64,000 nucleotides of DNA from Flavobacterium cheongpyeongense (lineage in GTDB: Bacteria; Bacteroidota; Bacteroidia; Flavobacteriales; Flavobacteriaceae): contig NZ_QJHK01000012.1 of NCBI RefSeq assembly GCF_003202435.1, positions 62,001 to 126,000 on the forward strand, in the 5' to 3' direction. Below the pieces are notes generated by a model that was given only the letters and a program-made list of their open reading frames with translations, was not told the origin of the DNA and searched no databases. Made by a program: the position numbers and the translations under genes. Of this stretch, positions 17,387 through 26,578 are shown in pieces. How positions within the stretch are numbered: position 1 is the first letter of the stretch; the number at the start of each line of letters is the position of its first letter.

Positions 17387-18727
17387 TTACCTGTTAAATA
17401 ATAATCGTTTTCCGGCACGGACATCTTTTACTTTAAAGTTATTATACACCATTTCACCATTTACAAAAGTATGTGTGATTCTTGACTTGAATGTAAAATT
17501 TTCAAAAGGAGACCAGCCACATTTGTATAAAATATTCTCAGGTTTGACACTCCACGGCAAGCTTGGATTCACAATAACCAAATCAGCGTAATAGCCAACT
17601 TTGATAAAACCTCTTTTTTCGATTTTAAAAATCTTAGCCGGATTATGGCACATTTTTTCGACGATTTTTTCAACAGTGATTTTTCCCTGATGATAGGCTT
17701 CAAACATCGCAATAACGGCATGCTGAACCAGAGGCCCACCTGAAGGCGCTTTTAAATACGATTGATGTTTTTCTTCTTTGGTATGCGGTGCATGATCTGT
17801 TGCAATAACATCTATGCGCCCGTCGTTTAAGGCTTTCCAGAGTTCTTTTCTGTCTTTATCGGTTTTTACAGCTGGATTCCATTTAATAAAATTCCCTTTT
17901 GTTTTGTAATCTTCATCGGTAAACCAAAGATGATGCACACAAACCTCAGCTGTGATTTTTTTATCTTCCAACGGAATTTTATTTGTAAACAATTCCATTT
18001 CTTTGGCAGTCGAAAGATGAAAAATATGGAGTCTTGCTCCTGTTTTTTTGGCCAAAGCCACTGCTTTTGAAGAGGATATATAACATGCCTCAGCACTTCT
18101 GATCAGGTTATGAGCCGTTACAGGAACATCATCACCGTATTTCTCTTTAAATTCTATCAGGTTATTCCGGATCGTTGTTTCGTCTTCACAATGAACAGCG
18201 ATCAGCATTGGTGTACTTGAGAATATTTTTTCTAAGACTACTTCATTATCTACCAGCATATTTCCGGTTGAAGAACCCAGAAAAATCTTGATTCCCGCAA
18301 CATTTTTTGGATTTGTCTTTAAAACTTCCTCCAGATTGTCATTGGTTGCTCCCATCATAAACGAATAGTTCGCAAATGATTTTACTTCGGCAATTTGATA
18401 TTTATCTTCTAAAATTTCCTGCGTAACTGCATTCGGAACCGTATTAGGCTGTTCTATAAAAGAAGTAATTCCACCGGCAACAGCAGCTCTGGACTCAGAT
18501 TCAATATCTCCTTTATGTGTTAATCCTGGTTCTCTAAAATGTACCTGATCGTCAATTGCACCGGGAATCAGATAATTTCCTTCTGCGTCTATCACCTTAC
18601 AATCGGATGATTTCAGACTGATGTTATCTGCCACTTCAACAATTAAGTCGTTTTCTATTAAAACATCCCCTTCAAAAATTGATCCTTCGTTTACAATTTT
18701 AGCATTTTTGATTAAAATCCTGTTCAT
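17387..18727 (-). CDS. pyrC: Dihydroorotase (amidohydrolase)
   Basis: 446 residues. Catalyses the reversible closure of carbamoyl-aspartate to dihydroorotate in pyrimidine synthesis. Motifs: LIPGAIDDQVHFREPG (metal and substrate site), GIKIFLGSSTGNML with the Lys expected to be carboxylated, VHCEDE, EVCVHHLWF, and VIATDHAPH with the catalytic Asp. In the first motif the usual HxH is QxH, that is, one canonical zinc ligand is replaced by Gln; the rest of the site looks intact. It is 10 bp downstream of the GT2 gene and 6 bp upstream of the DUF4296 gene. A related cyclic amidohydrolase such as allantoinase is a weaker alternative. Confidence 0.88.
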   Translation of the reverse strand: MNRILIKNAKIVNEGSIFEGDVLIENDLIVEVADNISLKSSDCKVIDAEGNYLIPGAIDDQVHFREPGLTHKGDIESESRAAVAGGITSFIEQPNTVPNAVTQEILEDKYQIAEVKSFANYSFMMGATNDNLEEVLKTNPKNVAGIKIFLGSSTGNMLVDNEVVLEKIFSSTPMLIAVHCEDETTIRNNLIEFKEKYGDDVPVTAHNLIRSAEACYISSSKAVALAKKTGARLHIFHLSTAKEMELFTNKIPLEDKKITAEVCVHHLWFTDEDYKTKGNFIKWNPAVKTDKDRKELWKALNDGRIDVIATDHAPHTKEEKHQSYLKAPSGGPLVQHAVIAMFEAYHQGKITVEKIVEKMCHNPAKIFKIEKRGFIKVGYYADLVIVNPSLPWSVKPENILYKCGWSPFENFTFKSRITHTFVNGEMVYNNFKVKDVRAGKRLLFNR

Positions 18728-18737
18728 CGCCGTTCGT

Positions 18738-19463
18738 TTATAGTGTATTGAATAATTTTTTTAATCGAAGAGAAATAACTCCAAGTATCGCTTCTTTAAT
18801 AATAGCATTGCTCATTTTTGATACTCCTTTCGTACGGTCAGTAAAAATAATCGGAACTTCTGTTATTTCAAATTTAGCACAATAAGTTCTATATTTCATT
18901 TCAATTTGAAAAGCATATCCAACAAACTTAATTTTATCAAGTTTAATCTTTTCCAGAACCTCTCTTTTATAACATACAAAACCTGCAGTAGCATCGTGAA
19001 TTTTCATTCCGGTAATAAACTTTACATAAACCGAGGCAAAATATGACATTAGCACTCGGCTTAAAGGCCAGTTTACCACATTGACCCCAGTAACATAGCG
19101 GGATCCTATTGCTAAAGAAGCACCTCCAAAATGACAGGCGTCATATAATTTTTCAAGATCATTTGGGTTGTGCGAAAAATCAGCATCCATTTCAAAAATG
19201 AAATCATATTTACGTTCAAGAGCCCATTTAAAACCATGCACATAAGCTGTTCCTAGACCGGATTTTTTTTCCCTTTTTTCGAGAAACAATCTTCCCTGAA
19301 ATTCGTCCTGAAGTACAATAACCTTGTTAGCGGTATGATCAGGGGAGTTATCATCAATAATCAAAAGATGAAAGGATTTATGTTGCGAAAGCACTGCACG
19401 TACTATGCTTTCAATATTTTCGATTTCGTTGTAAGTTGGAATTATGACAATACAATCATTCAT
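18738..19463 (-). CDS. Polyprenol-monophosphomannose synthase-like GT2 glycosyltransferase
   Basis: 241 residues. GT-A fold: VIIPTYNEIENIE at the N terminus, LLIIDDNSPDHT, GLGTAYVHGFKWAL, and FIFEMDADFSHNP with the DxD metal site. GSRYVTGV, NWPLSR and DATAGFVCYKREVL are typical of soluble dolichol-phosphate mannose synthases. It transfers a sugar, probably mannose, from GDP to a polyprenyl phosphate at the inner membrane. No C-terminal membrane helices are present. The -7 element TACTTTTG lies at 19485-19492 on the minus strand and heads the three-gene operon. Confidence 0.88.
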   Translation of the reverse strand: MNDCIVIIPTYNEIENIESIVRAVLSQHKSFHLLIIDDNSPDHTANKVIVLQDEFQGRLFLEKREKKSGLGTAYVHGFKWALERKYDFIFEMDADFSHNPNDLEKLYDACHFGGASLAIGSRYVTGVNVVNWPLSRVLMSYFASVYVKFITGMKIHDATAGFVCYKREVLEKIKLDKIKFVGYAFQIEMKYRTYCAKFEITEVPIIFTDRTKGVSKMSNAIIKEAILGVISLRLKKLFNTL

Positions 19464-19570
19464 TTTTTCTGCGTAATTTCACCGCAAAAGTAAACTTTTT
19501 TATAGCACATGTTTCATAATAAATCTATAATAAAAGTATTGAGCCAAAAAATTACTAATTTTGTATCGTT

Positions 19571-20248
19571 ATGATTGAACAGCTCCATCCCAGAATTATA
19601 GAGAACAAAGATTGGGCAACACTGTTGTTTGTGTTGACTTTTGCCATTGTTGCTATTACTAAATCAGCTTATGAAAACCGGTTCAGTGAATTTACAAAAC
19701 TTATTTTCTCAGATAAATACGTTAAAATTTACCGGGACGTTTCACATCTGAAAAGTAGCTTTACCGTTGCCATATTTTTTGTGCAAATTGTTTCATATGC
19801 GTTTTTCATACAACTGACAATGCATATTTTTGAATTTCCGGTAAAAACAGAAAAAACAGACTGGATACTATTTACCCGGATTGTCACTTTTTTGACCTAC
19901 TTCGTATTAGTAAAATATTTAATTGAAAAAATAATAGGAACTTCATTCAACATTAATGAGTTTGTAGATCTTTTTAACTTACAAAAAGTAACATACAGGA
20001 GCTATATTGGTCTTTTAATCCTTCCTGTTAATGCTATTTTATTTTACTACGACGATGTTCCTAAACTCATACCGCTAACTATAATCGGTCTTTCGGCATG
20101 TATAAGTATGTTTTCCTATTTTATTTCAATTAAAACTTATCAAAATACAATAATCAATAAATTATTTTATTTTATTTTATATCTTTGCACTCTTGAAATA
20201 GCCCCTTATTATTTCCTTTATTACTGGATAACAAAAGAGGTGGCTTAG
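19571..20248 (+). CDS. DUF4271 integral membrane protein
   Basis: 225 residues with about six transmembrane helices (for example LLFVLTFAIVAI, FVQIVSYAFFIQL, YIGLLILPVNAILFYY). It fits DUF4271, a Bacteroidota family regularly found just before hemD, as here (14-bp gap). Function unknown. The -7 element TAATTTTG (19556-19563) lies only 7 bp before the ATG, so the mRNA must be nearly leaderless. Confidence 0.85.
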   Translation: MIEQLHPRIIENKDWATLLFVLTFAIVAITKSAYENRFSEFTKLIFSDKYVKIYRDVSHLKSSFTVAIFFVQIVSYAFFIQLTMHIFEFPVKTEKTDWILFTRIVTFLTYFVLVKYLIEKIIGTSFNINEFVDLFNLQKVTYRSYIGLLILPVNAILFYYDDVPKLIPLTIIGLSACISMFSYFISIKTYQNTIINKLFYFILYLCTLEIAPYYFLYYWITKEVA

Positions 20249-20262
20249 TAAATGTTTATAAT

Positions 20263-21012
20263 ATGAAAGTGAAAACAATTTTGGTGTCACAGCCTGAACC
20301 TAAAGTGGAAAATTCTCCTTACTTTGAGCTCCAACAAAAACACAAAATAAAAATTGATTTCAGACCTTTCATTCATGTGGAGGGGGTTAATGCAAAGGAG
20401 ATCCGATTACAAAAAATAGATCTTAATCATTACACTGCAATTATTTTAACGAGCCGAAATGCGGTTGATCATTTTTTCAGGGTGGCTGACGAAATGCGCT
20501 ACAAAGTCCCTGAAGGTCTAAAATATTTTTGTCAGTCTGAAGCAGTTGCTTTTTACCTGCAAAAATATGTAGTATACAGAAAACGTAAAATTTACGTTGG
20601 TGCTAAAGATTTTGCGGATTTATCCCCACTTATCAAAAAGTACAAAGACGAAAAATTCCTGCTTCCTGCATCTGACCAGTTAAATGCAGATGCACCTGTT
20701 ACACTCAATGCCTTGAAAGTAGATTGGTCCCAGGCCGTTTTTTACAGAACTGTAATGAGCGATTTATCTGATTTAGCCGATGTTTATTATGATGTACTGG
20801 CTTTTTTCAGTCCGACAGGTATCAAATCATTGTTTAAGAACTTTCCTAACTTTAAACAAAACAATACCCGAATAGCAGTATTTGGAAGTACAACCCAAAA
20901 AGAAGCGTTGGATCATGGCTTGAGAATTGATATTCTTGCGCCTACACCAGAAACACCATCTATGACAATGGCTTTAGAAAAATATATTATTGATGCAAAT
21001 AAAGGAAAATAA
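20263..21012 (+). CDS. hemD: Uroporphyrinogen-III synthase
   Basis: 249 residues. HemD folds and closes hydroxymethylbilane to uroporphyrinogen III in haem synthesis. The family is poorly conserved; support comes from TILVSQPEP at the start, AIILTSRNAVDHFF, LLPASDQLN, FYRTVMSDL, YDVLAFFSPTGIKSL and IAVFGSTTQKEAL, which occur in the right order for the two-domain fold. It follows the DUF4271 gene by 14 bp, the usual flavobacterial arrangement, and is closed by a strong terminator. Confidence 0.88.
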   Translation: MKVKTILVSQPEPKVENSPYFELQQKHKIKIDFRPFIHVEGVNAKEIRLQKIDLNHYTAIILTSRNAVDHFFRVADEMRYKVPEGLKYFCQSEAVAFYLQKYVVYRKRKIYVGAKDFADLSPLIKKYKDEKFLLPASDQLNADAPVTLNALKVDWSQAVFYRTVMSDLSDLADVYYDVLAFFSPTGIKSLFKNFPNFKQNNTRIAVFGSTTQKEALDHGLRIDILAPTPETPSMTMALEKYIIDANKGK

Positions 21013-21033
21013 ACCTACATCCTTAAATTATTT

Positions 21034-21080
21034 AAATTCCAAATTCCAAACTAATCATTTGGGATTTGGAATTTTCTTTT
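21034..21080 (+). terminator. Terminator of the CCAAATTCC hairpin family after hemD
   Basis: A 17-bp stem (21034-21050 with 21058-21074, one G-T pair) closes a 7-nt loop and runs into T-rich sequence. Near-identical stems occur at about 33398, 44939 and 47332. Confidence 0.88.
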
Positions 21081-21150
21081 TAAAACATTTTAACTATATT
21101 TGATTTCTATTCTATACCAAATAACCTCTGTTAGTTTCAAATCGTAATTC

Positions 21151-21621
21151 ATGAAAATCAACTCTCTCCTAATTGAAATTGACGGTATCGATAAAGAAAT
21201 TCTTCGCTATTTAATGGATGATGCAAGAAAACCTATCTTGCAAATTGCAAACAAAATTGGTATTTCAGGAGCTGCAATTCATCAGCGTTTGAAAAAACTC
21301 GAACAATCGGGTGTTATTTCGGGGTCAAAATTCACCGTAAACCCTAAAGTCCTGGGTTACAACACCATGGCATTTATTGGGGTTTATCTGGATAAAGCTT
21401 CACGAAACTCTGAGGCGGTAAAAGAACTGCGAAAAATACCTGAGGTCTTAGAATGCCATTACACCACCGGAAACTGGTCGGTTTTGATTAAAATCATCTG
21501 TCGGGACAACGAACATTTAATGCAGCTTTTAAACACCAAAATTCAGGCAATAGAAGGCGTATCAAGAACAGAAACCTTTATCTCACTTGACCAGCAGATT
21601 GACAGGCAGATTCAGCTTTAA
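21151..21621 (+). CDS. Lrp/AsnC family transcription regulator
   Basis: 156 residues. N-terminal winged helix with IDGIDKEILRYLMDDARKPI and ISGAAIHQRLKKLEQSGVIS; C-terminal RAM/ligand domain with FIGVYLDKASRN, VLECHYTTGNWSVLIKI and a final dimer strand. Such proteins form octamers and sense amino acids. The target is not evident because the gene is single, between the hemD terminator and a bidirectional terminator shared with rpoN. Confidence 0.9.
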   Translation: MKINSLLIEIDGIDKEILRYLMDDARKPILQIANKIGISGAAIHQRLKKLEQSGVISGSKFTVNPKVLGYNTMAFIGVYLDKASRNSEAVKELRKIPEVLECHYTTGNWSVLIKIICRDNEHLMQLLNTKIQAIEGVSRTETFISLDQQIDRQIQL

Positions 21622-21672
21622 AATTAGATAATGATAATGGGGTAATTTGACATTTAAAACCCATAAAAAATG

Positions 21673-21715
21673 AAACCCGACTGATTTAAAAATTAATCAG
21701 TCGGGTTTGATTTTT
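21673..21715. terminator. Bidirectional terminator between the Lrp-family gene and rpoN
   Basis: AAACCCGACTGATT (21673-21686) pairs perfectly with AATCAGTCGGGTTT (21695-21708); A-rich and T-rich flanks serve both converging genes. Confidence 0.92.
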
Positions 21716-21726
21716 ATAAATAGCGA

Positions 21727-23187
21727 TTAGATCTTTTTCCTCATTCTTGCCACCGGAATATCCAATTGTTCCCGGTATTTAGCAATTGTTCTTCTCGCAA
21801 TCGGATAGCCTTTTTCTTTTAAGATTTCCGCCAGCTGATCGTCCGGAAGGGGCTTCCTTTTATCTTCTTCCTCAATGGTGTTTTTAAGGATCTTTTTGAT
21901 CTCTAAAGTCGAAACATCTTCTCCCTGATCGTTTTTCATTGCTTCAGAGAAAAACTCCTTGATCAGTTTTGTTCCGTATGGCGTTTCTACATATTTGCTG
22001 TTGGCTACGCGCGAAATTGTCGAAATATCCAAACCAACCATGTCGGCAATGTCTTTTAAGATCATTGGTTTTAGTTTGGTTTCATCGCCGTCTAAAAAGA
22101 ATTCTTCCTGATAATGCATAATCGCATTCATCGTTACAAAAAGTGTTTCCTGACGTTGTCTGATCGCGTCGATAAACCATTTTGCGGAATCCAGTTTTTG
22201 TTTGATAAACTGAACCGCATCTTTTTGCGCAGTCGATTTATCACGGGAATCTTTATAGGTCTGCATCATTTCCTGATAATCTTTAGAAACGTGCAGAGAG
22301 GGTGCATTTCGTCCGTTTAAGGTCAGTTCTAATTCATTGTCAATAATTCTGATCGCAAAATCCGGAACTACATTTTCGGTCACCTTGTTGTTTCCTGTAT
22401 AAGATCCTCCTGGTTTTGGATTGAGTCTTTCAATTTCGTGAATCGCTTTTTTTAGCTGCTCGTTTGAAACGCTGTATTTCTGTAAAAGTTTGTCGTAATG
22501 TTTTTTTGTAAAAGCATCAAACTGATTTTCGATAATATCAATCGCAAGATCCACGTATTCAGTTGGGGTTTTATGTTTCAATTGCAATAATAAACATTCC
22601 TGCAAATCGCGTGCTCCTACCCCTGAAGGCTCCAGTTCATGAATAACATGAAGCATTTTTTCAACCATTGCTTCATCTGTATAAATTCCCTGCGTAAAAG
22701 CCATATCGTCTACAATATCCGGAATGCTTCTGCGGATGTACCCCATATCATCAATACTTCCGACAAGGAATTCAGCGATTTCGCGCTCTTCATCATTCAG
22801 AATAAAAGTATTCAATTGATTGATTAAATCCTGATGAAAACTAATTGGCGATGCAAAAGGCGTTTCACGTTCTTCTTCGTCTCCATAATTATTAACCTGA
22901 GTTTTGTAATCAGGCGTATCGTCGTCACTTAAGTATTCGTCAATATTAATGTCTTCTGCTTCAATTCTGTCTGATTCTGCATCATCATAATCGTCGTATT
23001 CCTCGTTAGCAAATTCGTCGGCTTCGTATTCGTCTTCCTGACCAGCTTCCAAAGCCGGGTTTTCGTTCATTTCTTCTAATAAACGCTGTTCAAAAGCTTG
23101 CGTAGGCAATTGAATTAACTTCATCAGCTGAATTTGCTGTGGAGATAATTTTTGGGATAATTTTAAATTTAAAAATTGCTTAAGCAT
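21727..23187 (-). CDS. rpoN: RNA polymerase sigma-54 factor
   Basis: 486 residues. Region I is Gln/Leu-rich (LSPQQIQLMKLIQLPTQAFE), region II is acidic (about residues 48-95), and the core-binding part has HELEPSGVGARDLQECLLLQ. The -12-binding helix-turn-helix is DIADMVGLDISTISRVANSK, and the RpoN box ARRTIAKYRE is complete. Sigma-54 directs RNA polymerase to -24/-12 promoters and needs an AAA+ activator, none of which is encoded in this window. Confidence 0.97.
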   Translation of the reverse strand: MLKQFLNLKLSQKLSPQQIQLMKLIQLPTQAFEQRLLEEMNENPALEAGQEDEYEADEFANEEYDDYDDAESDRIEAEDINIDEYLSDDDTPDYKTQVNNYGDEEERETPFASPISFHQDLINQLNTFILNDEEREIAEFLVGSIDDMGYIRRSIPDIVDDMAFTQGIYTDEAMVEKMLHVIHELEPSGVGARDLQECLLLQLKHKTPTEYVDLAIDIIENQFDAFTKKHYDKLLQKYSVSNEQLKKAIHEIERLNPKPGGSYTGNNKVTENVVPDFAIRIIDNELELTLNGRNAPSLHVSKDYQEMMQTYKDSRDKSTAQKDAVQFIKQKLDSAKWFIDAIRQRQETLFVTMNAIMHYQEEFFLDGDETKLKPMILKDIADMVGLDISTISRVANSKYVETPYGTKLIKEFFSEAMKNDQGEDVSTLEIKKILKNTIEEEDKRKPLPDDQLAEILKEKGYPIARRTIAKYREQLDIPVARMRKKI

Positions 23188-23213
23188 TTATTTTTTTGTT
23201 CTTTTTAGTTTAA

Positions 23214-23269
23214 TGTTTCAAGTTTCAAGTGCTGAACGTCCAACAACCTGAAACTTGAAACCTGAAACA
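23214..23269. repeat. Inverted repeat between rpoN and asnS
   Basis: Arms 23214-23230 and 23253-23269 match at 16 of 17 positions (TTTCAAGTTTCAAGT against ACTTGAAACCTGAAA). The T run follows on the plus strand, away from both flanking genes, so a terminator role for asnS is doubtful. Confidence 0.6.
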
Positions 23270-23277
23270 ATTTTTTT

Positions 23278-24723
23278 TTAAAACTCAGCACTTCCGGGAG
23301 TTCTCGGGAAAGGAATTACATCTCTGATATTCGTCATGCCGGTAACAAACAATACCAGACGCTCAAATCCTAAACCGAAACCTGCGTGAGTTGCAGAACC
23401 AAATCTTCTGGTGTCCAAATACCAGTATAATTCTTCTTCATCAATTTCTAATGCTTTCATTTTTTCGACTAAAACATCATAACGCTCTTCTCTTTCAGAA
23501 CCTCCCACAATTTCTCCGATTCCAGGGAAAAGGATGTCCATTGCACGAACCGTTTCTCTTCCTGGTTCGGTGTTGTCATTCAAACGCATATAAAACGCTT
23601 TAATGTTTGCCGGGTAGTCAAACAAAATTACCGGACATTTAAAATGTTTTTCAACCAAATAACGTTCGTGTTCTGATTGTAAATCAGCTCCCCATTCGTT
23701 GATGATATATTGAAATTTCTTCTTCTTATTTGGAGTTGAATCTCTTAAAATATCAATTGCTTCCGTGTAAGAAACACGCTTAAAATTGTTCTCCAAAACG
23801 AAGTTTAATTTCTCCAACAAAGCCATTTCGCTTCTTTCTGCCTGAGGTTTTGATTTTTCTTCTTCAAGAAGTCTTCCTTCCAAAAATTTCAAATCGTCTC
23901 CACAATTTTCCAAAGCATATTTGATTACATACTGAATAAAATCTTCAGCCAAATCCATATTGTCGTCCAGATTATTGAAAGCAACTTCCGGCTCGATCAT
24001 CCAGAATTCTGCCAGGTGACGGGAAGTATTTGAATTTTCTGCTCTAAAAGTGGGCCCAAACGTATAAATCTGACCTAAAGCCATTGCGAAAGTTTCTCCT
24101 TCTAATTGTCCGGAAACCGTTAAGTTGGTATGTTTTCCGAAGAAATCTTTTTTGAAATCTATATTTCCTTCTTCTGTTTTTGGTAAATTGTCCAAAGGCA
24201 ATGAAGTCACCTGAAACATTTCTCCCGCTCCTTCAGCATCTGCTCCCGTGATAATCGGCGTGTTTACATACACAAAACCTTTTTGCTGAAAATAGTTATG
24301 AACCGCAAATGACAATACCGAACGTACGCGCATAATAGCTCCAAAAGCATTTGTACGTACGCGCAAGTGAGCATTTTCACGTAAAAATTCTAAAGAGTGC
24401 TTTTTAGGCTGCATTGGGAATTTCTCCGCATCAGAATCTCCTAAAATTTCAAGTTTGTTAACCTGAATTTCATATTTCTGACCAGCACCTTTACTTTCAA
24501 CTAAAGTTCCGATTACAGAAACTGCGGCTCCGGTTGTGATTCTTTTTAAAGTCTCTTCCGGCGTATTTTCAAAATCAACAACACATTGTATATTATTAAT
24601 GGTAGAACCGTCATTAAGCGCAATGAACTGATTGTTTCTAAAAGTTCTCACCCATCCTTTTGCATTCACTTCCTGTAGCGTCGTCGTACTGTTTAATAAG
24701 TCTTTAACCTTTGTGTGTTTCAT
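23278..24723 (-). CDS. asnS: Asparaginyl-tRNA synthetase
   Basis: 481 residues. N-terminal OB-fold anticodon-binding domain ([19 protein letters not shown]). Class II catalytic core with [20 protein letters not shown] (motif 1 region), [20 protein letters not shown] (motif 2) and [15 protein letters not shown] then IRDVIPFPR (motif 3). [10 protein letters not shown] and the ending RTPGSAEF are characteristic of AsnRS rather than AspRS. The -7 element TATATTTG lies at 24767-24774 on the minus strand. Confidence 0.96.
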   Translation of the reverse strand: MKHTKVKDLLNSTTTLQEVNAKGWVRTFRNNQFIALNDGSTINNIQCVVDFENTPEETLKRITTGAAVSVIGTLVESKGAGQKYEIQVNKLEILGDSDAEKFPMQPKKHSLEFLRENAHLRVRTNAFGAIMRVRSVLSFAVHNYFQQKGFVYVNTPIITGADAEGAGEMFQVTSLPLDNLPKTEEGNIDFKKDFFGKHTNLTVSGQLEGETFAMALGQIYTFGPTFRAENSNTSRHLAEFWMIEPEVAFNNLDDNMDLAEDFIQYVIKYALENCGDDLKFLEGRLLEEEKSKPQAERSEMALLEKLNFVLENNFKRVSYTEAIDILRDSTPNKKKKFQYIINEWGADLQSEHERYLVEKHFKCPVILFDYPANIKAFYMRLNDNTEPGRETVRAMDILFPGIGEIVGGSEREERYDVLVEKMKALEIDEEELYWYLDTRRFGSATHAGFGLGFERLVLFVTGMTNIRDVIPFPRTPGSAEF

Positions 24724-24774
24724 TTGTTTATAAAATTGATTTTTATATAGTATTTCAATTGAAATGCAAATATA

Positions 24775-25057
24775 ATCGATTTGTTTGTAATTGCCACATG
24801 GGTTAAAGAAGTAAGGAGTTATTTACTGCTATTCGTTATATCTCTGGAGTCGGATCCTGCCTCAAGATGTTTTGCCATTATCAGACCAGGAGTGATTAGG
24901 GCAATTGAGCATGGAAAAGAAAAATGATTTTAATATAAGAAACTTAAATTCTCCAATACTAAAAAAAGCTACAACCTGGAGGAGTTGTAGCTTTTTGAGT
25001 AGTCTAAAGCCTAAGGTCTTAGATCTAATTTAAATTCTATATTGAGATTTTGTTTTT
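24775..25057. other. Spacer between asnS and the T9SS carbohydrate-binding gene
   Basis: After the asnS promoter, 24790-24930 has more mixed base composition than usual spacer. On the minus strand it keeps a short open frame (about 30 codons with ITPGLIMAKHLEAG), possibly a gene remnant, but nothing recognisable. The only firm element is the terminator at 24963-24996. Confidence 0.4.
24963..24996. terminator. Intrinsic terminator downstream of the carbohydrate-binding protein gene
   Basis: AAAAAGCTACAAC (24963-24975) pairs perfectly with GTTGTAGCTTTTT (24984-24996) around an 8-nt loop; usable on both strands, and it ends the minus-strand gene at 25058. Confidence 0.9.
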
Positions 25058-26251
25058 TTAATTTTTTATAAACTTAATTTTTTGCTTAGTGTCTGTAGAA
25101 AGTATGTACAAACCATGTCTTAAGGCAGACACATCAACAGACTCAATGTTTTCTGCATTTTTAATCGTTTTAACCGTTCTTCCGGTACTATCTGTAATAA
25201 TTAGAGATTTAATAGCTGCATTAGAACTGATATTCAAATCATTTTGAACCGGATTCGGGTAAAATACCACTTTATTGGTTTGGTTTTCAAATTTTTCATT
25301 AGCCAGAGTGATGTTGGCTCCAATAAAAGTAATGTCGTCTATATAGAAGGTAGTAGTACTTTTTCCTAAATCAAGATTAAGTCTGGTTGAAGTACTTTTT
25401 GCAGCAAAAGTATAACTTATTTGTTGCCATGATGTACCTATTGTTGTGTTTGGGCCATAGTTCGCACTTGTAGCAGTAGTTGAAAATCTTACTGTGCTTC
25501 CAGCTACAGAGGCTTTGATCCACATACTTGCAGTATAATTCCTTCCTACTACCAGATTCATAGCATCGCTCACAAGTTGTACGTTGTATTCATTTGCTCC
25601 GGTAGATATGGCTTTAAGAGCTCTTGCACCACCATGAACTTCTACCGTTTCTGCTGTCAGATTAGCTGCTCCGTTATATTTTGACCAGTTGGTAAACGTG
25701 TCTCCTGTTCCGGCTTCAAGATTTCCATTTAAGATAAAATCTGAGGTTGGTGCAGTAGATACATCATATAGTGCAACATCATCAACATAAAAGGTATCTG
25801 TCCCTTTTCCTAAATCTAAATTTATCTTAGTTGTTGTGGCAGTAGCAGTAAAACTTAAAATACACGTTTGCCATCCTGTAGTAACTGTAAAGGCAGATCC
25901 GTAAACAGCAGTTCCTCCTGAAGTTGAAAAACGAACTGTATTTCCTCCGGTAGTTCCTTTTATCCACATACTTACTTCATAATTGTGCCCAATTACGGTA
26001 GTAATATCATCAGATTGAAGTTGGACACTGTATTCATTTGCTCCTGTAGAAATTGCTTTTAGAGATCTTGAACCACCGTGTACATTTACAAGATCTGCTG
26101 TTAAGTTAGCACCTCCGTTAGTTTTTGTCCAGTTGGTGAAAACGTCTCCGGTTCCTGCCTCCAGATTTCCGTTTAAAATTAAGTTCTGCGCATTTAAAGT
26201 TGATGAAAAACATCCTGCAGCTAAAAATAAAAAAAGTAGTTTTTTAATCAT
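25058..26251 (-). CDS. Secreted protein with two carbohydrate-binding-like modules and T9SS sorting domain
   Basis: 397 residues. Signal peptide to about residue 21 (TLNAQ). Two tandem modules (about 22-165 and 170-312) repeat the same landmarks: LILNGNLEAGTGDVFTNW / FILNGNLEAGTGDTFTNW, ALKAISTGANEY, and TTFYIDDI / TFYVDDV; this is the CBM4/9-like galactose-binding fold. Residues about 325-397 are a T9SS type A sorting domain (VFYPNPVQNDL, SALRHGLYIL, KQKIKFIKN). There is no catalytic domain, so it should bind glycans at the cell surface or in the medium. The -7 element TACATTTG lies at 26328-26335. The duplicated modules are similar enough to suggest a recent internal duplication. Confidence 0.85.
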   Translation of the reverse strand: MIKKLLFLFLAAGCFSSTLNAQNLILNGNLEAGTGDVFTNWTKTNGGANLTADLVNVHGGSRSLKAISTGANEYSVQLQSDDITTVIGHNYEVSMWIKGTTGGNTVRFSTSGGTAVYGSAFTVTTGWQTCILSFTATATTTKINLDLGKGTDTFYVDDVALYDVSTAPTSDFILNGNLEAGTGDTFTNWSKYNGAANLTAETVEVHGGARALKAISTGANEYNVQLVSDAMNLVVGRNYTASMWIKASVAGSTVRFSTTATSANYGPNTTIGTSWQQISYTFAAKSTSTRLNLDLGKSTTTFYIDDITFIGANITLANEKFENQTNKVVFYPNPVQNDLNISSNAAIKSLIITDSTGRTVKTIKNAENIESVDVSALRHGLYILSTDTKQKIKFIKN

Positions 26252-26578
26252 TGGTTAGTTTTTTAAAGGTTAGTTAGTTTATGAATTTTTAAAAACAATC
26301 TATTGCGTAAATAATCAATATTACTAACAAATGTATATATTTTTTTATTTCAATTAATCTTTTTTAATTGTTAATAATCAATCATTTGTAAAGTATTATT
26401 GAATTACAAAAAACAAAAACAACCGTTTGTGTAATTTTGAGGATTTTGAGTATAAAAACCCTAAAATCAATGAATTTTATTAAACTTTTCGGATAAAAAA
26501 AAACTACAACCGAAAAGCTGTAGTTTATAATGTAATAATTTGTAATCCTACACATCAGGATTTTTGAATTTACAAAAG
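26252..26578. other. Promoter region of the carbohydrate-binding gene and MMPL terminator
   Basis: Very A+T-rich. It holds CAAATGTA (26328-26335, minus-strand -7 element) and a hairpin at 26501-26526 (AAACTACA with TGTAGTTT) that terminates the MMPL gene. No coding frame was seen. Confidence 0.6.

Noticed and set aside
23214..23280. Inverted repeat before rpoN as the asnS terminator
   Set aside because: The T run is on the plus strand side, opposite to the direction of transcription of both genes.
24790..24930. Possible gene remnant on the minus strand (ITPGLIMAKHLEAG)
   Set aside because: Only about 30 codons, no recognisable family; could be chance.
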